NCBI GenBank assembly: GCA_903930805.1 | Contig: CAIYZZ010000151.1 | Coordinates: 1-20,789, forward strand | From: an uncultured Rhodocyclaceae bacterium | GTDB taxonomy: Bacteria; Pseudomonadota; Gammaproteobacteria; Burkholderiales; Rhodocyclaceae | DNA length: 20,789 nt | Direction of reading: 5' to 3' | Shown: positions 1 through 6,671 of the stretch, in pieces | How the letters are laid out: each line of letters starts with the position of its first letter | Position numbering within the stretch: position 1 is the stretch's first letter | Program-made: the position numbers and the translations under genes | The notes under the pieces: model-generated | Database searches by the model: none | What the model saw: the letters and a program-made list of their open reading frames with translations, nothing else | What the model was told of the DNA's origin: nothing

Positions 1-24
1 CAACCATCAATTAGAATCAAAGCC

Positions 25-327
25 ATGCGTTTAAGCACCAAACAAACTGAGATCATCAAGTCGATCATCGCAAGGGAAATCTCCTCCGATGCCAAGATAT
101 GGCTGTTTGGTTCGCGCACGGATGACACGCGACGTGGAGGGGATGTCGACTTGCTGATCGAAAGCCAGCCACCGCTCGGCCTTTGGCAACGCGCCAAAGT
201 AAAAAATCTGCTTGAGACCGCGCTAAAAATCCCCGTCGATATTATCGCCAAATCACCCGAAGCAGAACCCACGCCTTTCCAGGCAATTGCACTCACAACG
301 GGCTATCCATTGACTCCGACTCCATGA
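25..327 (+). CDS. MntA-like minimal nucleotidyltransferase (antitoxin of HEPN/MNT pair 1)
   Basis: This 100-residue protein is a complete minimal nucleotidyltransferase of the pol-beta fold. The signature is visible: GS at residues 29-30, then Asp40-Val-Asp42 nine residues later, and a third likely metal ligand at Asp72 in PVDII. MntA-type proteins neutralise a partner HEPN RNase by AMPylating a tyrosine beside its active site (type VII TA), so the product is probably the antitoxin of the next gene. Its TGA overlaps the next ATG by four bases (ATGA), which indicates translational coupling. The GS-x9-DxD spacing is one residue shorter than in the classical MntA motif and differs from the second copy at 919, so the two pairs belong to different subfamilies. 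No strong Shine-Dalgarno is visible in the 24 bases before the start, and any promoter lies outside the window. Family assignment is confident; antitoxin activity is inferred. Confidence 0.85.
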   Translation: MRLSTKQTEIIKSIIAREISSDAKIWLFGSRTDDTRRGGDVDLLIESQPPLGLWQRAKVKNLLETALKIPVDIIAKSPEAEPTPFQAIALTTGYPLTPTP

Positions 328-878
328 TTGCCACGCAATCAACCCCCTCCTTGTTTGAACAGCAAAGGCAACATCTGGCCAGCCTTCTCGAGGCCGTACA
401 GCGTTGTGTTTATTTTCTCGATGCTGCCGATCACAGTATAAGTTGGCCGCTATTGGCGGAAACTCTGGAAGAGCATAAAAAAGATACTGCACTATTCGGA
501 TCGCTTGCAGCCATCAACGAACGCTTTGCCAAACTTCAAGACACGCTAGGTGGCGCAATGCGGCACGCCATGGATTTATCGAGCGAACCGGCCGTAACAT
601 TTCTTAATGTTCTCGCCTTTTATGAAAAAATCGGTGTGATCCAATCAGCTACCGATTGGCAAACCTGCCGCTCAGCAAGGAATCTTGCAGCCCACAGCTA
701 CGAAACCGACTACCTGCTGGTTGCCGAACACTTCAACGGCCTGCATGCAATACGCCTTCAGTTGTACCGCACCGCCGGCGAATTTCTCAATTACTGCAAA
801 GCACAGCTGCACATCGAACCGGCGAACCTTGATTTCACCGCAGAGTTTGCCGCCATCGTTGGCGAAAACTCAGCATAA
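324..878 (+). CDS. HEPN-domain protein, probable RNase toxin of HEPN/MNT pair 1
   Basis: This 184-residue, mostly helical protein carries the HEPN RNase motif R-x4-H-x-Y at Arg119, His124 and Tyr126. These are the residues that cleave RNA in HepT toxins, and the tyrosine is the one modified by MntA. It overlaps the upstream nucleotidyltransferase gene by 4 nt, so the two are made together. It is longer than the DUF86-type HEPN at 1205, with about 110 residues before the motif, and shares little visible similarity with it outside the motif. The natural reading is toxin of a type VII-like TA pair. A substrate-binding HEPN of a nucleotidyltransferase without toxicity is also possible. Two bases after its stop a 25-bp dispersed repeat begins. 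Confidence 0.78.
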   Translation: MIATQSTPSLFEQQRQHLASLLEAVQRCVYFLDAADHSISWPLLAETLEEHKKDTALFGSLAAINERFAKLQDTLGGAMRHAMDLSSEPAVTFLNVLAFYEKIGVIQSATDWQTCRSARNLAAHSYETDYLLVAEHFNGLHAIRLQLYRTAGEFLNYCKAQLHIEPANLDFTAEFAAIVGENSA

Positions 879-880
879 CT

Positions 881-905
881 GCCGTCCCGCCAGCACCGAC
901 TTTCT
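881..905 (-). repeat. 25-bp dispersed repeat, copy between the two HEPN/MNT pairs
   Basis: The reverse strand of 881-905 reads AGAAAGTCGGTG then CTGGCGGGACGGC, the same repeat found at 9753, 12794 and 19133. It starts two bases after the HEPN1 stop and ends 13 bases before the MNT2 start, so it exactly fills the junction of the two pairs. It is in frame with the second nucleotidyltransferase gene (RPASTDF), though upstream of its start. Confidence 0.7.
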
Positions 906-918
906 TTTATTACACGTG

Positions 919-1212
919 ATGACACGAAGCGAGATTCTAGATTTCCTGAAGATGCACAAAGATGAGCTACGCCAAATTTATGGCGTGCAAGAAATCGCCC
1001 TGTTCGGTAGCTATGCCAGACAGACAGCCCGGGATGACAGTGATATTGATATTGCCATCGAACTTGCCGACGAAAAGAAGACCTTGACCAACTTTTTCGG
1101 GCTCAAACGCTATCTGGAAGAACATTTGGGCAAGCGCATCGACCTCGGTATCGAAAGCACCATGAAGCCTATCGTCAAAGAAACCGCACAAAAAGACATG
1201 CTCCATGTCTGA
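919..1212 (+). CDS. mntA: MntA-like nucleotidyltransferase (antitoxin of HEPN/MNT pair 2)
   Basis: This is a 97-residue minimal nucleotidyltransferase with the exact MntA signature GS-x10-DxD (Gly30-Ser31, Asp42, Asp44) and a third acidic residue at Asp75 (RIDLG). It probably AMPylates the HEPN toxin encoded next. The frame is open upstream to 685, but that part is out-of-frame readthrough of the HEPN1 gene and translates a repeat, so ATG 919 is taken as the start; GTG 916 directly before it is also possible. No good Shine-Dalgarno is visible, and the 25-bp repeat occupies most of the 40-nt gap before the start. Its stop overlaps the following HEPN gene by 8 nt. It differs clearly in sequence from the nucleotidyltransferase at 25, so this is a second module and not a recent tandem duplication. 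Confidence 0.88.
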   Translation: MTRSEILDFLKMHKDELRQIYGVQEIALFGSYARQTARDDSDIDIAIELADEKKTLTNFFGLKRYLEEHLGKRIDLGIESTMKPIVKETAQKDMLHV

Positions 1213-1555
1213 ACGCCATTGCCAACTTTACCTGGTTGATATTCTTGATTCAGGACAGGCCATTCAGTCATACCTAGTCAAACTTGATTTCGAGCATTTC
1301 TGCCGAGACAGGATGCGGTACGCCGCCGTTATTCGCGAGTTCGAAGTTATCCGCGAAGCCGTCGGTAAACTGCCGGAGAGCCTGAAAGCGCAGTACCAAG
1401 GAGTGCCATGGAGAGAAATCAAGGACTTTCGAAACATCCTGATCCACGAGTATTTTGGAGTCGATTTGCGTATCGTATGGAATGCCATCCATCAAGATTT
1501 ACCTTCATTACTTAAAGCAACGACCGAGATTCTGGTTAGCCTTCGTTCCACCTGA
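1205..1555 (+). CDS. hepT: HepT-like HEPN RNase toxin, DUF86 family
   Basis: This 116-residue protein belongs to the DUF86/HepT family. The motif R-x4-H-x-Y is intact (Arg76, His81, Tyr83), set in the family-typical DFRNILIHEYFGVD. HepT cuts RNA or tRNA ends, and MntA blocks it by adding AMP to the motif tyrosine. The start overlaps the nucleotidyltransferase stop by 8 nt, the usual arrangement. The TGA at 1553-1555 is followed after one base by the ATG of the Wzt ATPase at 1557. No promoter, terminator or ribosome-binding site fits between them, so the toxin and the polysaccharide exporter gene probably share an mRNA and may be translationally coupled. Confidence 0.9.
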   Translation: MSERHCQLYLVDILDSGQAIQSYLVKLDFEHFCRDRMRYAAVIREFEVIREAVGKLPESLKAQYQGVPWREIKDFRNILIHEYFGVDLRIVWNAIHQDLPSLLKATTEILVSLRST

Positions 1556-1556
1556 A

Positions 1557-2855
1557 ATGTCCGCAATGTCCAAAGACGACATCGCCATCTCCGTCCGCAA
1601 CCTGACTAAGACCTACCGACTCTTCGGTCACCCCGGCGATCGCATCAAGCAATTTTTCAGCCTCGGCCTGAAGCAATACCACCGCGAATTCACCGCACTG
1701 AAAGATGTTTCGTTCGATATCAAGAAGGGCGAAACGGTTGGGATCATTGGCCGCAACGGTTCGGGCAAAAGCACCCTGCTGCAATTGATCTGCGGTATTC
1801 TCAAGCCGACCACAGGTACCGTTCAGGTCAATGGCCGCGTTTCTGCCTTGCTGGAACTCGGTGCAGGCTTCAACCCGGAATTTACAGGAAGGGAGAATGT
1901 CTATTTTCAGGGGGCGCTGATGGGGTTTTCCGAAGCGCAGATGAAAGATCGCTTCGACGATATCGCCGCGTTCGCCGACATCGGGGAATTTATTGATCAG
2001 CCGGTGCGAACCTATTCGAGTGGGATGTTCGTTCGATTGGCCTTTGCCGCAGCCATCCACGTGAACCCTGAAATCCTGCTCGTCGACGAGGCGTTGGCCG
2101 TCGGCGATAGAGCATTCCAGGCAAAATGTTTCAAAAAGATTGCCGCAATTCGGGAGAGAGGGGGGGCTATCCTCATAGTCACCCACTCGTTGGAGCAAGT
2201 GGCGCATTTTTGTGACCGCGCCTTGCTGCTGGATGAAGGACACCTGATCGCCAACGGAGATACATCTAAAACATTGCAGCAATACTTGAGCAGATTGCAC
2301 GAGAAGGTCGATGAGGCTCCAGAAGCAAGCAAGGTGAGCACATCAAGCACAAACTCTGCACCGGATCTTGTGCAGGGCCACCCGGCTTATAACCCGGGTG
2401 AAACGCGTTGGGGCGATCGCGCAGCTACAATCTTCGGCGTCAGAATTATTCAGGGGGGGCGCGAGAACCCCAAGGTTATCGTGCCCGGCATTGAAGCTGA
2501 GGTCGAGTATTGCATCAATTTTCACAAGGATATCGAGCACCCACTTTGCGGGCTCGCCATCAAATCACTGGAAGGCGCAATCTTGTTCAGTGTCAATTCG
2601 CTTCAACTGTCCGGTCTCTCGGGGATTGGCAGGCGCAAGACAAATGACATGGTTAAGGTGAAGTTCACCTTTCAACCTTTTTTTGATTGCGGTGAGTACC
2701 TGCTAACCGCTGGAATCGCCAGCGATACATCCTTGGGTATCCAGCCTCATGATCGGCGCTACGATTTCCTGAAGTTTCGTGTCGCACATCCAGTATTGCC
2801 AACAGGGGAAATCGACATGGCTCCCTCGTTCGACATCGTCGTCCCAGATACCTGA
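1557..2855 (+). CDS. wzt: Wzt-type ABC transporter ATPase with C-terminal carbohydrate-binding domain
   Basis: This 432-residue cytoplasmic ATPase powers export of a finished lipid-linked polysaccharide through the Wzm channel. The nucleotide-binding domain (about 1-245) shows Walker A GRNGSGKST at 65-73, the signature YSSGM at 153-157, Walker B ILLVDE at 173-178 and the switch histidine His210. ENVYFQGALMG is typical of the O-antigen/teichoic-acid exporter subfamily. After a low-complexity linker, a Wzt_C-like domain (about 285-432, opening TRWGDRAATIFGVRI) should recognise the modified non-reducing chain end and so set substrate specificity. The open frame extends back to 1455, but that part overlaps HepT; ATG 1557 or ATG 1566 is the likely start, neither with a clear Shine-Dalgarno. 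No Wzm permease lies in the window, although it normally sits directly upstream. A sulfotransferase and a methyltransferase follow on the same strand. Confidence 0.9.
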   Translation: MSAMSKDDIAISVRNLTKTYRLFGHPGDRIKQFFSLGLKQYHREFTALKDVSFDIKKGETVGIIGRNGSGKSTLLQLICGILKPTTGTVQVNGRVSALLELGAGFNPEFTGRENVYFQGALMGFSEAQMKDRFDDIAAFADIGEFIDQPVRTYSSGMFVRLAFAAAIHVNPEILLVDEALAVGDRAFQAKCFKKIAAIRERGGAILIVTHSLEQVAHFCDRALLLDEGHLIANGDTSKTLQQYLSRLHEKVDEAPEASKVSTSSTNSAPDLVQGHPAYNPGETRWGDRAATIFGVRIIQGGRENPKVIVPGIEAEVEYCINFHKDIEHPLCGLAIKSLEGAILFSVNSLQLSGLSGIGRRKTNDMVKVKFTFQPFFDCGEYLLTAGIASDTSLGIQPHDRRYDFLKFRVAHPVLPTGEIDMAPSFDIVVPDT

Positions 2856-2872
2856 CCCAAACTGACGAATAA

Positions 2873-3847
2873 ATGCAAAATGCCCTGATCGTACTCGGCA
2901 TGCATCGCAGCGGGACGTCTGCATTGGCCGGGGTATTGAGCCTGCTTGGGGCCGATCCCGGCACCTCCCTGCTTCCGGCTCAAGAAGGGGTTAACCCGAA
3001 GGGCTTCTGGGAACATGCCGAACTTGTCGCCATTCACGACAAGTTACTCGATGCATTCGGCTCTTCCTGGGATGATATTTCTCCCTTGCCTGATCACTGG
3101 TGGCGTGGGCCAACTGCTGACTCTTTTCGGGCGATGCTCCTCGAGGTGTTGCACCACGAATTCGACACTGCATCTCTATGGCTCGCTAAAGATCCCCGCT
3201 TGTGTCGATTACTTCCGCTTTGGCTGGATCTGCTCGATGAACTGGGGTGTCATCCTCATTTTCTTATTTCCCTGCGCAATCCCGCTGACGTCGCTCATTC
3301 CCTCGGCAGGCGTGACAATCTTGCCGAACCGGAATCTTGCATGCTGTGGCTCACATACATGCTGGAAGCTGAACGACTAACCCGAGATAAACCACGGATA
3401 TTCGTCTCCTATGATCGTTTACTAGCTGACTGGCGTCAGATCATTGAACAGGTGGGAACCGGGTTCTCCTTGCGTTGGCCCGTCCCGGTGGGCGCTGCCG
3501 CTCCAGCGATAGATGCCTTTCTCGACCCGGCATTGCGCCACGCTGATGACATCGCATTATCGAGTCACCCTGCCTGCCGCATGGCAGAGGAAGCATTCCA
3601 GGCCTTAATGAACCAAAACACCGACACCAGACCGATCCTGGATCGACTGCAGCACCAAATGCTAGAGTTGGAAGAGCTTGTGGCTCCCTGGTCGAAGTGC
3701 TTGTCCTTGCTTCGCAGGCAAACTGTGCAGTGCGAGGCGCAAAACATATTGCTGCAGGCAGAAGTTGCACGCGTGAAGGCTACGCTATCCTGGAAAATTA
3801 CCGGGCCACTGCGGGCCACCTGGAACCTCCTGAGAAGAAAGTCCTGA
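2873..3847 (+). CDS. Sulfotransferase-family protein with coiled-coil, glycan-enzyme-type tail
   Basis: This is a 324-residue PAPS-dependent sulfotransferase-like protein. The 5'-phosphosulfate loop is visible as GMHRSGTSALAG at 9-20, KDPR follows at 106-109, and the 3'-phosphate-binding segment is RNPADVAHSL at 135-144. In this locus the likely acceptor is a sugar of the exported polysaccharide. The last 75 residues form a charged, Leu/Glu-rich probable coiled coil ending in LSWKITGPLRATW plus a basic run, a tail also met on polysaccharide glycosyltransferases and methyltransferases, which may anchor it to the membrane or to a partner. It starts 17 nt after wzt, and its TGA directly abuts the next GTG start. 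A kinase-like P-loop role is a less likely alternative. Confidence 0.78.
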   Translation: MQNALIVLGMHRSGTSALAGVLSLLGADPGTSLLPAQEGVNPKGFWEHAELVAIHDKLLDAFGSSWDDISPLPDHWWRGPTADSFRAMLLEVLHHEFDTASLWLAKDPRLCRLLPLWLDLLDELGCHPHFLISLRNPADVAHSLGRRDNLAEPESCMLWLTYMLEAERLTRDKPRIFVSYDRLLADWRQIIEQVGTGFSLRWPVPVGAAAPAIDAFLDPALRHADDIALSSHPACRMAEEAFQALMNQNTDTRPILDRLQHQMLELEELVAPWSKCLSLLRRQTVQCEAQNILLQAEVARVKATLSWKITGPLRATWNLLRRKS

Positions 3848-4666
3848 GTGAAAATGGAAGGCACGGACATTTCGCAGCTGAAGGCAGGGGATCAACACTA
3901 TTTGGCGTATGTTGGCCCCCCCGACCAATATGATTTTATGGGCGCGACACAGTTCCGCCTGCTCTGTACATTAGGCCTGCGCGCAAATCATTCCCTGCTG
4001 GACTTCGGATGTGGCTCACTTCGAGCTGGCAGGCTATTCCTCAATTATCTGGATGAGGGGCGATATTTTGGAATAGAGCCAAACCAGTGGTTGATAGAGG
4101 GAGCCATCAACAAAATGGTTGGGAGAGACCTGGTCGCAATCAAGAAACCGCGCTTTGATTACAACAGCGATTTCATGACAAATGTTTTCTCCGAGAGGTT
4201 TGATTTTATTGTTGCCCAGTCTGTCTTCTCTCATGCCAGCGGCGATCTAATCAATATTGCCCTGCATAACTTCAAGGCTTCACTGAAACCCACCGGCATC
4301 ATTGTTGCCACCTTTTTCAAGGGTGACTCCGACTATGATGGCTCTGGGTGGGTATACCCCGGCTGCGTGAGTTATCGCCATTCGACAATAGAGCGTTTTG
4401 CAAAAGAAGCTGGTCTCTTTATTGCCCAACTGCCGTGGTATCACCCTAGGCAAACTTGGTATACCTTTTCAATCGATCAGGGTCGAATTCCCAACAAGTC
4501 GATGTTGCAGCACTTGAGCGGGGCAGTGTTGTTTAGCCCTGAGTTTGCCGATAGTTGGGATAAAACCTCAAAAGGTGCGGGATTAATCAGGAAGAGTGCG
4601 CCAGGCGTATGGGCGAAGTCCATTAAGAAAGGTTTAAAAAAGCTTATAGAAAAGGGCGGCCCATAG
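3848..4666 (+). CDS. Class I SAM-dependent methyltransferase
   Basis: This 272-residue protein has the SAM-binding motif I at residues 51-59 (LDFGCGSLR) and a motif IV-like segment FDFIVAQSVFSHAS, both typical of class I methyltransferases. It probably methylates the glycan chain, perhaps at its end where the Wzt C-terminal domain would read it; that role is inferred. GTG 3848 touches the sulfotransferase TGA, and ATG 3854 two codons later is an equally good start. The gene is more AT-rich by eye than the glycan genes of the opposite strand. It carries a run of seven C at 3916-3922. It ends the plus-strand operon and faces wecB, with only 35 nt between the converging stops. Confidence 0.82.
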   Translation: MKMEGTDISQLKAGDQHYLAYVGPPDQYDFMGATQFRLLCTLGLRANHSLLDFGCGSLRAGRLFLNYLDEGRYFGIEPNQWLIEGAINKMVGRDLVAIKKPRFDYNSDFMTNVFSERFDFIVAQSVFSHASGDLINIALHNFKASLKPTGIIVATFFKGDSDYDGSGWVYPGCVSYRHSTIERFAKEAGLFIAQLPWYHPRQTWYTFSIDQGRIPNKSMLQHLSGAVLFSPEFADSWDKTSKGAGLIRKSAPGVWAKSIKKGLKKLIEKGGP

Positions 4667-4670
4667 AGAT

Positions 4671-4689
4671 ACCTGGCGAAGCGACAGGT
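4671..4689. other. Imperfect hairpin between convergent operons
   Basis: The 35-nt gap between the converging methyltransferase and wecB genes holds an imperfect inverted repeat with outer arms ACCTG and CAGGT. Seven of nine base pairs can form around the central base. No run of T follows on either strand, so it is only a weak candidate for a shared terminator. Confidence 0.3.
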
Positions 4690-4701
4690 TCCCCAAAGAG
4701 A

Positions 4702-5817
4702 CTACGATTCTTTCCGGTTACCGAGCCAGGTTCCCAGTACTGCGGCGATACGCTCGCCGGCGTGGCCGTCGCCATAAGGCGAAATGGCCCGGGCCATCTT
4801 CAGGTAGTGCGCTTCATCATCGAGCAAGCGGCAAGCCTCTCTGACGATGAATTCCTCGTCGTGTCCCACGAGGACGGCAGTACCCGCGGCGACGGCTTCG
4901 GGGCGTTCTGTTTCTTCGCGCAACACAAGGACGGGTTTACCCAGCGCGGGCGCTTCTTCCTGCAATCCGCCGGAGTCGGTCATGACGAAATGGCAGGCTT
5001 TCATCAACGCCACCAATTGATCGTAGCCCAGCGGTTCGATCAGCAACACATTCGCCATGCCGGACAACGCCCTCCGCACCGGGCCGGAAACATTGGGATT
5101 GGGGTGAACCGGGTAGGCGATGAGAACCTGCGGGTACAGTCCGGCGAGGCGCTTCACAGCAGCGAGAATCTGATCAAGGGGAGCGCCGAAATTTTCCCGC
5201 CGGTGACAGGTCAGCAGAATGACCTTGCATCCCTCCCCGACAGGCAGACCATGCACGGGATTTTGCTCGGCCATCCAGCGAACCGCATCGATGACCGTAT
5301 TCCCCGTGACATGAATGGCGGTATCGGCAACGCCCTCGCGCAGCAGGTTGGCGCGCGCACTCGCCGTGGGGGGAAAGTGCAATGCAGCCAGGCGGGCGAC
5401 AAAGCTTCGATTCATTTCCTCCGGGAACGGATTGGCGAAATCGCCGGTGCGCAATCCCGCCTCGACATGGCCAAAGGGTATCCGCCGATAAAAGCACGCC
5501 AGCGCAGCGGCAAAAACCGTGGTGGTATCACCCTGGGCAAGAACAATGTCCGGACGTTCCGACACCAGTACGTCGTCGATCCCGGTGATCAGGCGCGCCG
5601 TCAGGGCGGCCAGCGGCTGGTCGTTGCGCATGATGTCGAGATCGATATCCGGCACGATGCCGAACTGCGCGAGGGTGTCATCCAGCATTTCCCGGTGTTG
5701 CGCAGTGGCCAGCATACGAACGTTCGCCCAACGCATCTGCTGCAGCGCCAGGATGACCGGCGCCATCTTGATCACCTCGGGCCGGGTTCCGGCCACACAA
5801 AGAATATGGGCTGTCAT
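4702..5817 (-). CDS. wecB: UDP-N-acetylglucosamine 2-epimerase (non-hydrolysing)
   Basis: This 371-residue cytoplasmic enzyme interconverts UDP-GlcNAc and UDP-ManNAc, giving the ManNAc precursor for surface polysaccharide. Length and motifs match WecB/MnaA: GTRPE at 10-14, QGDTTT at 95-100, HVEAGLRT at 117-124, TCHRREN at 203-209, DSGGLQEE at 281-288 and ERPE at 304-307. The GT-B two-domain architecture is complete. It is the last gene of the leftward operon, with its ATG one base after the stop of the zinc-ribbon methyltransferase, so coupling is likely. No WecC-like dehydrogenase is in the window, so UDP-ManNAc may be used directly or oxidised by an enzyme encoded elsewhere. Confidence 0.96.
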   Translation of the reverse strand: MTAHILCVAGTRPEVIKMAPVILALQQMRWANVRMLATAQHREMLDDTLAQFGIVPDIDLDIMRNDQPLAALTARLITGIDDVLVSERPDIVLAQGDTTTVFAAALACFYRRIPFGHVEAGLRTGDFANPFPEEMNRSFVARLAALHFPPTASARANLLREGVADTAIHVTGNTVIDAVRWMAEQNPVHGLPVGEGCKVILLTCHRRENFGAPLDQILAAVKRLAGLYPQVLIAYPVHPNPNVSGPVRRALSGMANVLLIEPLGYDQLVALMKACHFVMTDSGGLQEEAPALGKPVLVLREETERPEAVAAGTAVLVGHDEEFIVREACRLLDDEAHYLKMARAISPYGDGHAGERIAAVLGTWLGNRKES

Positions 5818-5818
5818 C

Positions 5819-6664
5819 TCATTCTCCGGGACGCCGGGCTGTCATGGGCAGGGACCATGGCTGCTGCCAGATAATCCCGAATGTCGGACACGCGGTTCCA
5901 TGGATGCGAATATCGCAAAACCCGGCTTCCGCCAGATTACCCAAAATACCCGACTCCGAAAATACCCGCATTTCCAGTGTCTGCCCTTCCCCACCGTGGA
6001 ACACGGGATTATTGAACTCCTGACGCAGCCCATCAACCGTTCGATTGACCAGGATGCGGGTTTCGCCACGCTGCTCAAGGTGGTAGTCATGCAACGCAGG
6101 AAAGTGCTCGACCGTGGGTCCTGTTTTTATCCAGGGTACGGTAAAGACAAACACCCCCCCCGGCTTCAGCAATTGCAAGGTGTTATCGAACGCTGCGGCA
6201 ACCGGGGGCAGCACATGCTCGAAAACATCGGAAGAGATGACGAAATCGCACTGCGATAACCATTGATCTGCCGGTGCAAGGATGTCGAGACGCGGCTCCT
6301 GGTGGAGAAAGGTATTGATATATCCGAGACGTCGCGCCAGACGGCCGGCATAAGTCGCCGCGCCACTCATGTCGACGCCGGTGAGATCCTTCCGCAGGGG
6401 AATATCCGGGATCGCCAGGCTCTCCCCGAACAACGCTGTCGTCAAGAGATGGACAAGGGAGCGGAGCCTGACCGAAGAGCCGCATCTGCACGTCGGTTCC
6501 TCGCGCGTCAGGTGGGACACCTCCGCCCTGGCCATTCGGCCGCAGATATTGCAACGAAACCGCAGTTCGCCCGCCTGTACGGTGCTTAGCCCGTCAATCC
6601 GCGCAGCCAGCGCATTGCCAATATCCTTGATCAGGAAAACCGCTTCGCGCAAAGCAGACTTCAT
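5819..6664 (-). CDS. Zinc-ribbon methyltransferase-like protein
   Basis: This 281-residue protein has an N-terminal metal-binding ribbon (Cys38-x2-Cys41 ... Cys59-x-Cys61) followed by a class I methyltransferase domain. Visible elements are GVDMSG at 96-101, DFVISSDVFEHV at 140-151 and LKPGGVFVFTVPW at 166-178. The usual glycine-rich motif I is poorly recognisable, so SAM binding is likely but unproven. The open frame reaches 6817, but those codons overlap the upstream glycosyltransferase. ATG 6664, seven bases after that gene's stop, gives the sensible N-terminus. A run of eight C (6154-6161) falls in the Gly-Gly of LKPGG. A role in glycan methylation is inferred from the operon. Confidence 0.75.
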   Translation of the reverse strand: MKSALREAVFLIKDIGNALAARIDGLSTVQAGELRFRCNICGRMARAEVSHLTREEPTCRCGSSVRLRSLVHLLTTALFGESLAIPDIPLRKDLTGVDMSGAATYAGRLARRLGYINTFLHQEPRLDILAPADQWLSQCDFVISSDVFEHVLPPVAAAFDNTLQLLKPGGVFVFTVPWIKTGPTVEHFPALHDYHLEQRGETRILVNRTVDGLRQEFNNPVFHGGEGQTLEMRVFSESGILGNLAEAGFCDIRIHGTACPTFGIIWQQPWSLPMTARRPGE

Positions 6665-6671
6665 CGCCGCG

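Noticed and set aside
685..918. N-terminal extension of the second nucleotidyltransferase
   Set aside because: These codons run out of frame through the HEPN1 gene and translate the 25-bp repeat. The family-typical N-terminus begins at 919.
1536..2300. A 254-codon open frame on the minus strand
   Set aside because: It is the shadow of the Wzt ATPase domain; no motifs were seen.
2900..2930. Further copy of the 25-bp repeat at AGCGGGACGTCTGC
   Set aside because: Only a short GCGGGACG stretch matches, and it encodes the conserved sulfotransferase P-loop.
4671..4689. Bidirectional terminator between converging operons
   Set aside because: The hairpin is imperfect and lacks T runs on both sides, so it is listed only as a weak hairpin and not called a terminator.
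4762..5874. A 370-codon open frame on the plus strand
   Set aside because: It is antisense to wecB, whose full set of motifs is intact, and the translation has no family features.
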